This document shows positions 63,403-64,000 of a stretch of DNA of 64,000 bases, piece after piece. The notes under the pieces are model-generated. The model was not told where the DNA came from, did no database searches, and was given only the letters and a program-made list of their open reading frames with translations. Position 1 is the stretch's first letter, and the number at the start of each line of letters is the position of its first letter. The stretch is from contig OZ026565.1 in NCBI GenBank assembly GCA_964020155.1, positions 1,785,001 to 1,849,000 of the forward strand. The letters are read 5' to 3'. Both the position numbers and the translations under genes were made by a program. The DNA comes from Chondrilla cf. caribensis. Its lineage: Eukaryota > Porifera > Demospongiae > Chondrillida > Chondrillidae.

Positions 63403-64000
63403 ATGACCAAGTTTTTGTTCTTCATACTTCTGGTCTCTTTTAACGCTATCTCCTGCTATTCCCAGAAGAACCCTCAGCCTTCTTCCCAGCCATCCTCCTC
63501 TCCCACTCCCTCCTCTGAACAGTGTAATGCAGAATATGTATTGAAGGGACCTCTGATAGGTCCTCCTGGACGTGATGGCAGAGATGGCACTCCTGGTCTC
63601 CCAGGTATAGCTGGTCCCCCTGGTCCTCCAGGTCCTAGTGGCGGAGCCCCGGGTTCTCCTGGCCTCCCTGGTCCTCCCGGCTCAACTGGTCCTTCAGGTC
63701 CCTCAGGTGCTCCTGGCTCCCCAGGTCCCAGTGGTGGTCCCCCTGGTCCTCCAGGTGCTCCTGGCTCCCCAGGTCCTAGTGGAGTGAACCTTGATGATCT
63801 TCGTCAGATTATGCGATTGATTGCTAAGGAAGAATTGAAGAATATTAGTTTTGAAAATCGTGAACCTTTAAAGGTTCTTGTGGAGTATGACAAACTGTGT
63901 CCTACCACTAATCCCCCCATCAATACAGCGTCGACTGTATTAAAATCCTGCCCAACTTTGCCTCCACTTACTGTCAGACCACGAATACCTAACCCTCTTG
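63403..64000 (+). CDS. col-H: collagen-like protein, 3' end beyond the window
   Basis: The frame is open from ATG 63403 to the window end (199 codons). Signal peptide [18 protein letters not shown], Ser/Pro linker, triple helix of 9 + 10 + 5 triplets with the two single-Gly interruptions, neck [20 protein letters not shown], then [13 protein letters not shown] and a diverged Pro/Thr stretch ([19 protein letters not shown]). It mixes B/F-like ([15 protein letters not shown]) and E-like (DDLRQI) segments. Whether the C-terminal domain is intact cannot be seen. Confidence 0.8.
   Translation, partial: MTKFLFFILLVSFNAISCYSQKNPQPSSQPSSSPTPSSEQCNAEYVLKGPLIGPPGRDGRDGTPGLPGIAGPPGPPGPSGGAPGSPGLPGPPGSTGPSGPSGAPGSPGPSGGPPGPPGAPGSPGPSGVNLDDLRQIMRLIAKEELKNISFENREPLKVLVEYDKLCPTTNPPINTASTVLKSCPTLPPLTVRPRIPNPL

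Overview
The window is nuclear DNA of an early-branching animal, most likely a sponge. The metazoan assignment is firm: it holds multi-exon SET/MYND (SMYD) genes with GT-AG introns, a tripeptidyl-peptidase 1 (sedolisin), a UBC-fold gene, and secreted collagen-like genes with a Cys-rich C-terminal domain of the kind I associate with sponge and cnidarian gene sets. 'Sponge' is inference. The DNA is AT-rich and full of microsatellites, minisatellites, short inverted-repeat transposons (MITEs) and a ~186-bp satellite. No prokaryotic features, tRNA, rRNA or CRISPR were seen.

Region 1 (1-25.5 kb) is a tandem SMYD locus: a decayed first exon (25-250), a 12-exon gene SMYD-A (1402-12867, 463 aa when spliced), an orphan terminal exon of a further copy (19145-19231), and a 13-exon gene SMYD-B (19664-25481, 475 aa). 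All splice phases of both models agree. Introns and spacers carry at least ten MITEs, several with intact target-site duplications, plus arrays of the satellite, a telomere-like (CCCTAA)n tract and a 3' fragment of a non-LTR retrotransposon.

Region 2 (25.5-34 kb) has two retrotransposon fragments embedded in TAA repeats, a single-exon gene with two CCCH zinc fingers (29261-29722), another satellite array, and an intronless tripeptidyl-peptidase 1 gene (31668-33299) with an E-box resembling the CLEAR lysosomal motif at its start.

Region 3 (34-43.6 kb) is one gene of at least 11 exons. It encodes an AT-hook/RG-rich N-terminus, a UBC (E2-like) domain with Lys where the catalytic Cys is expected, and a long conserved C-terminal part. 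Two further terminal exons are proposed.

Region 4 (43.6-64 kb) is a young tandem cluster of eight intronless collagen-like genes (col-A to col-H). B, E and F are intact, H runs off the window, and A, C, D and G are broken. Each non-fused copy has a CCAAT/TATA promoter in the same position. Decayed copies of the 3' end of the UBC gene recur between the collagen genes, so the duplicated unit was 'UBC 3' end + collagen gene'. Junctions of the broken copies look like unequal crossovers. The intact proteins share a signal peptide, a Ser/Pro linker, a short triple helix with two single-Gly interruptions at fixed places, a short neck and a fibrinogen-like/Cys-rich domain, suggesting secreted trimeric matrix or lectin-like proteins.
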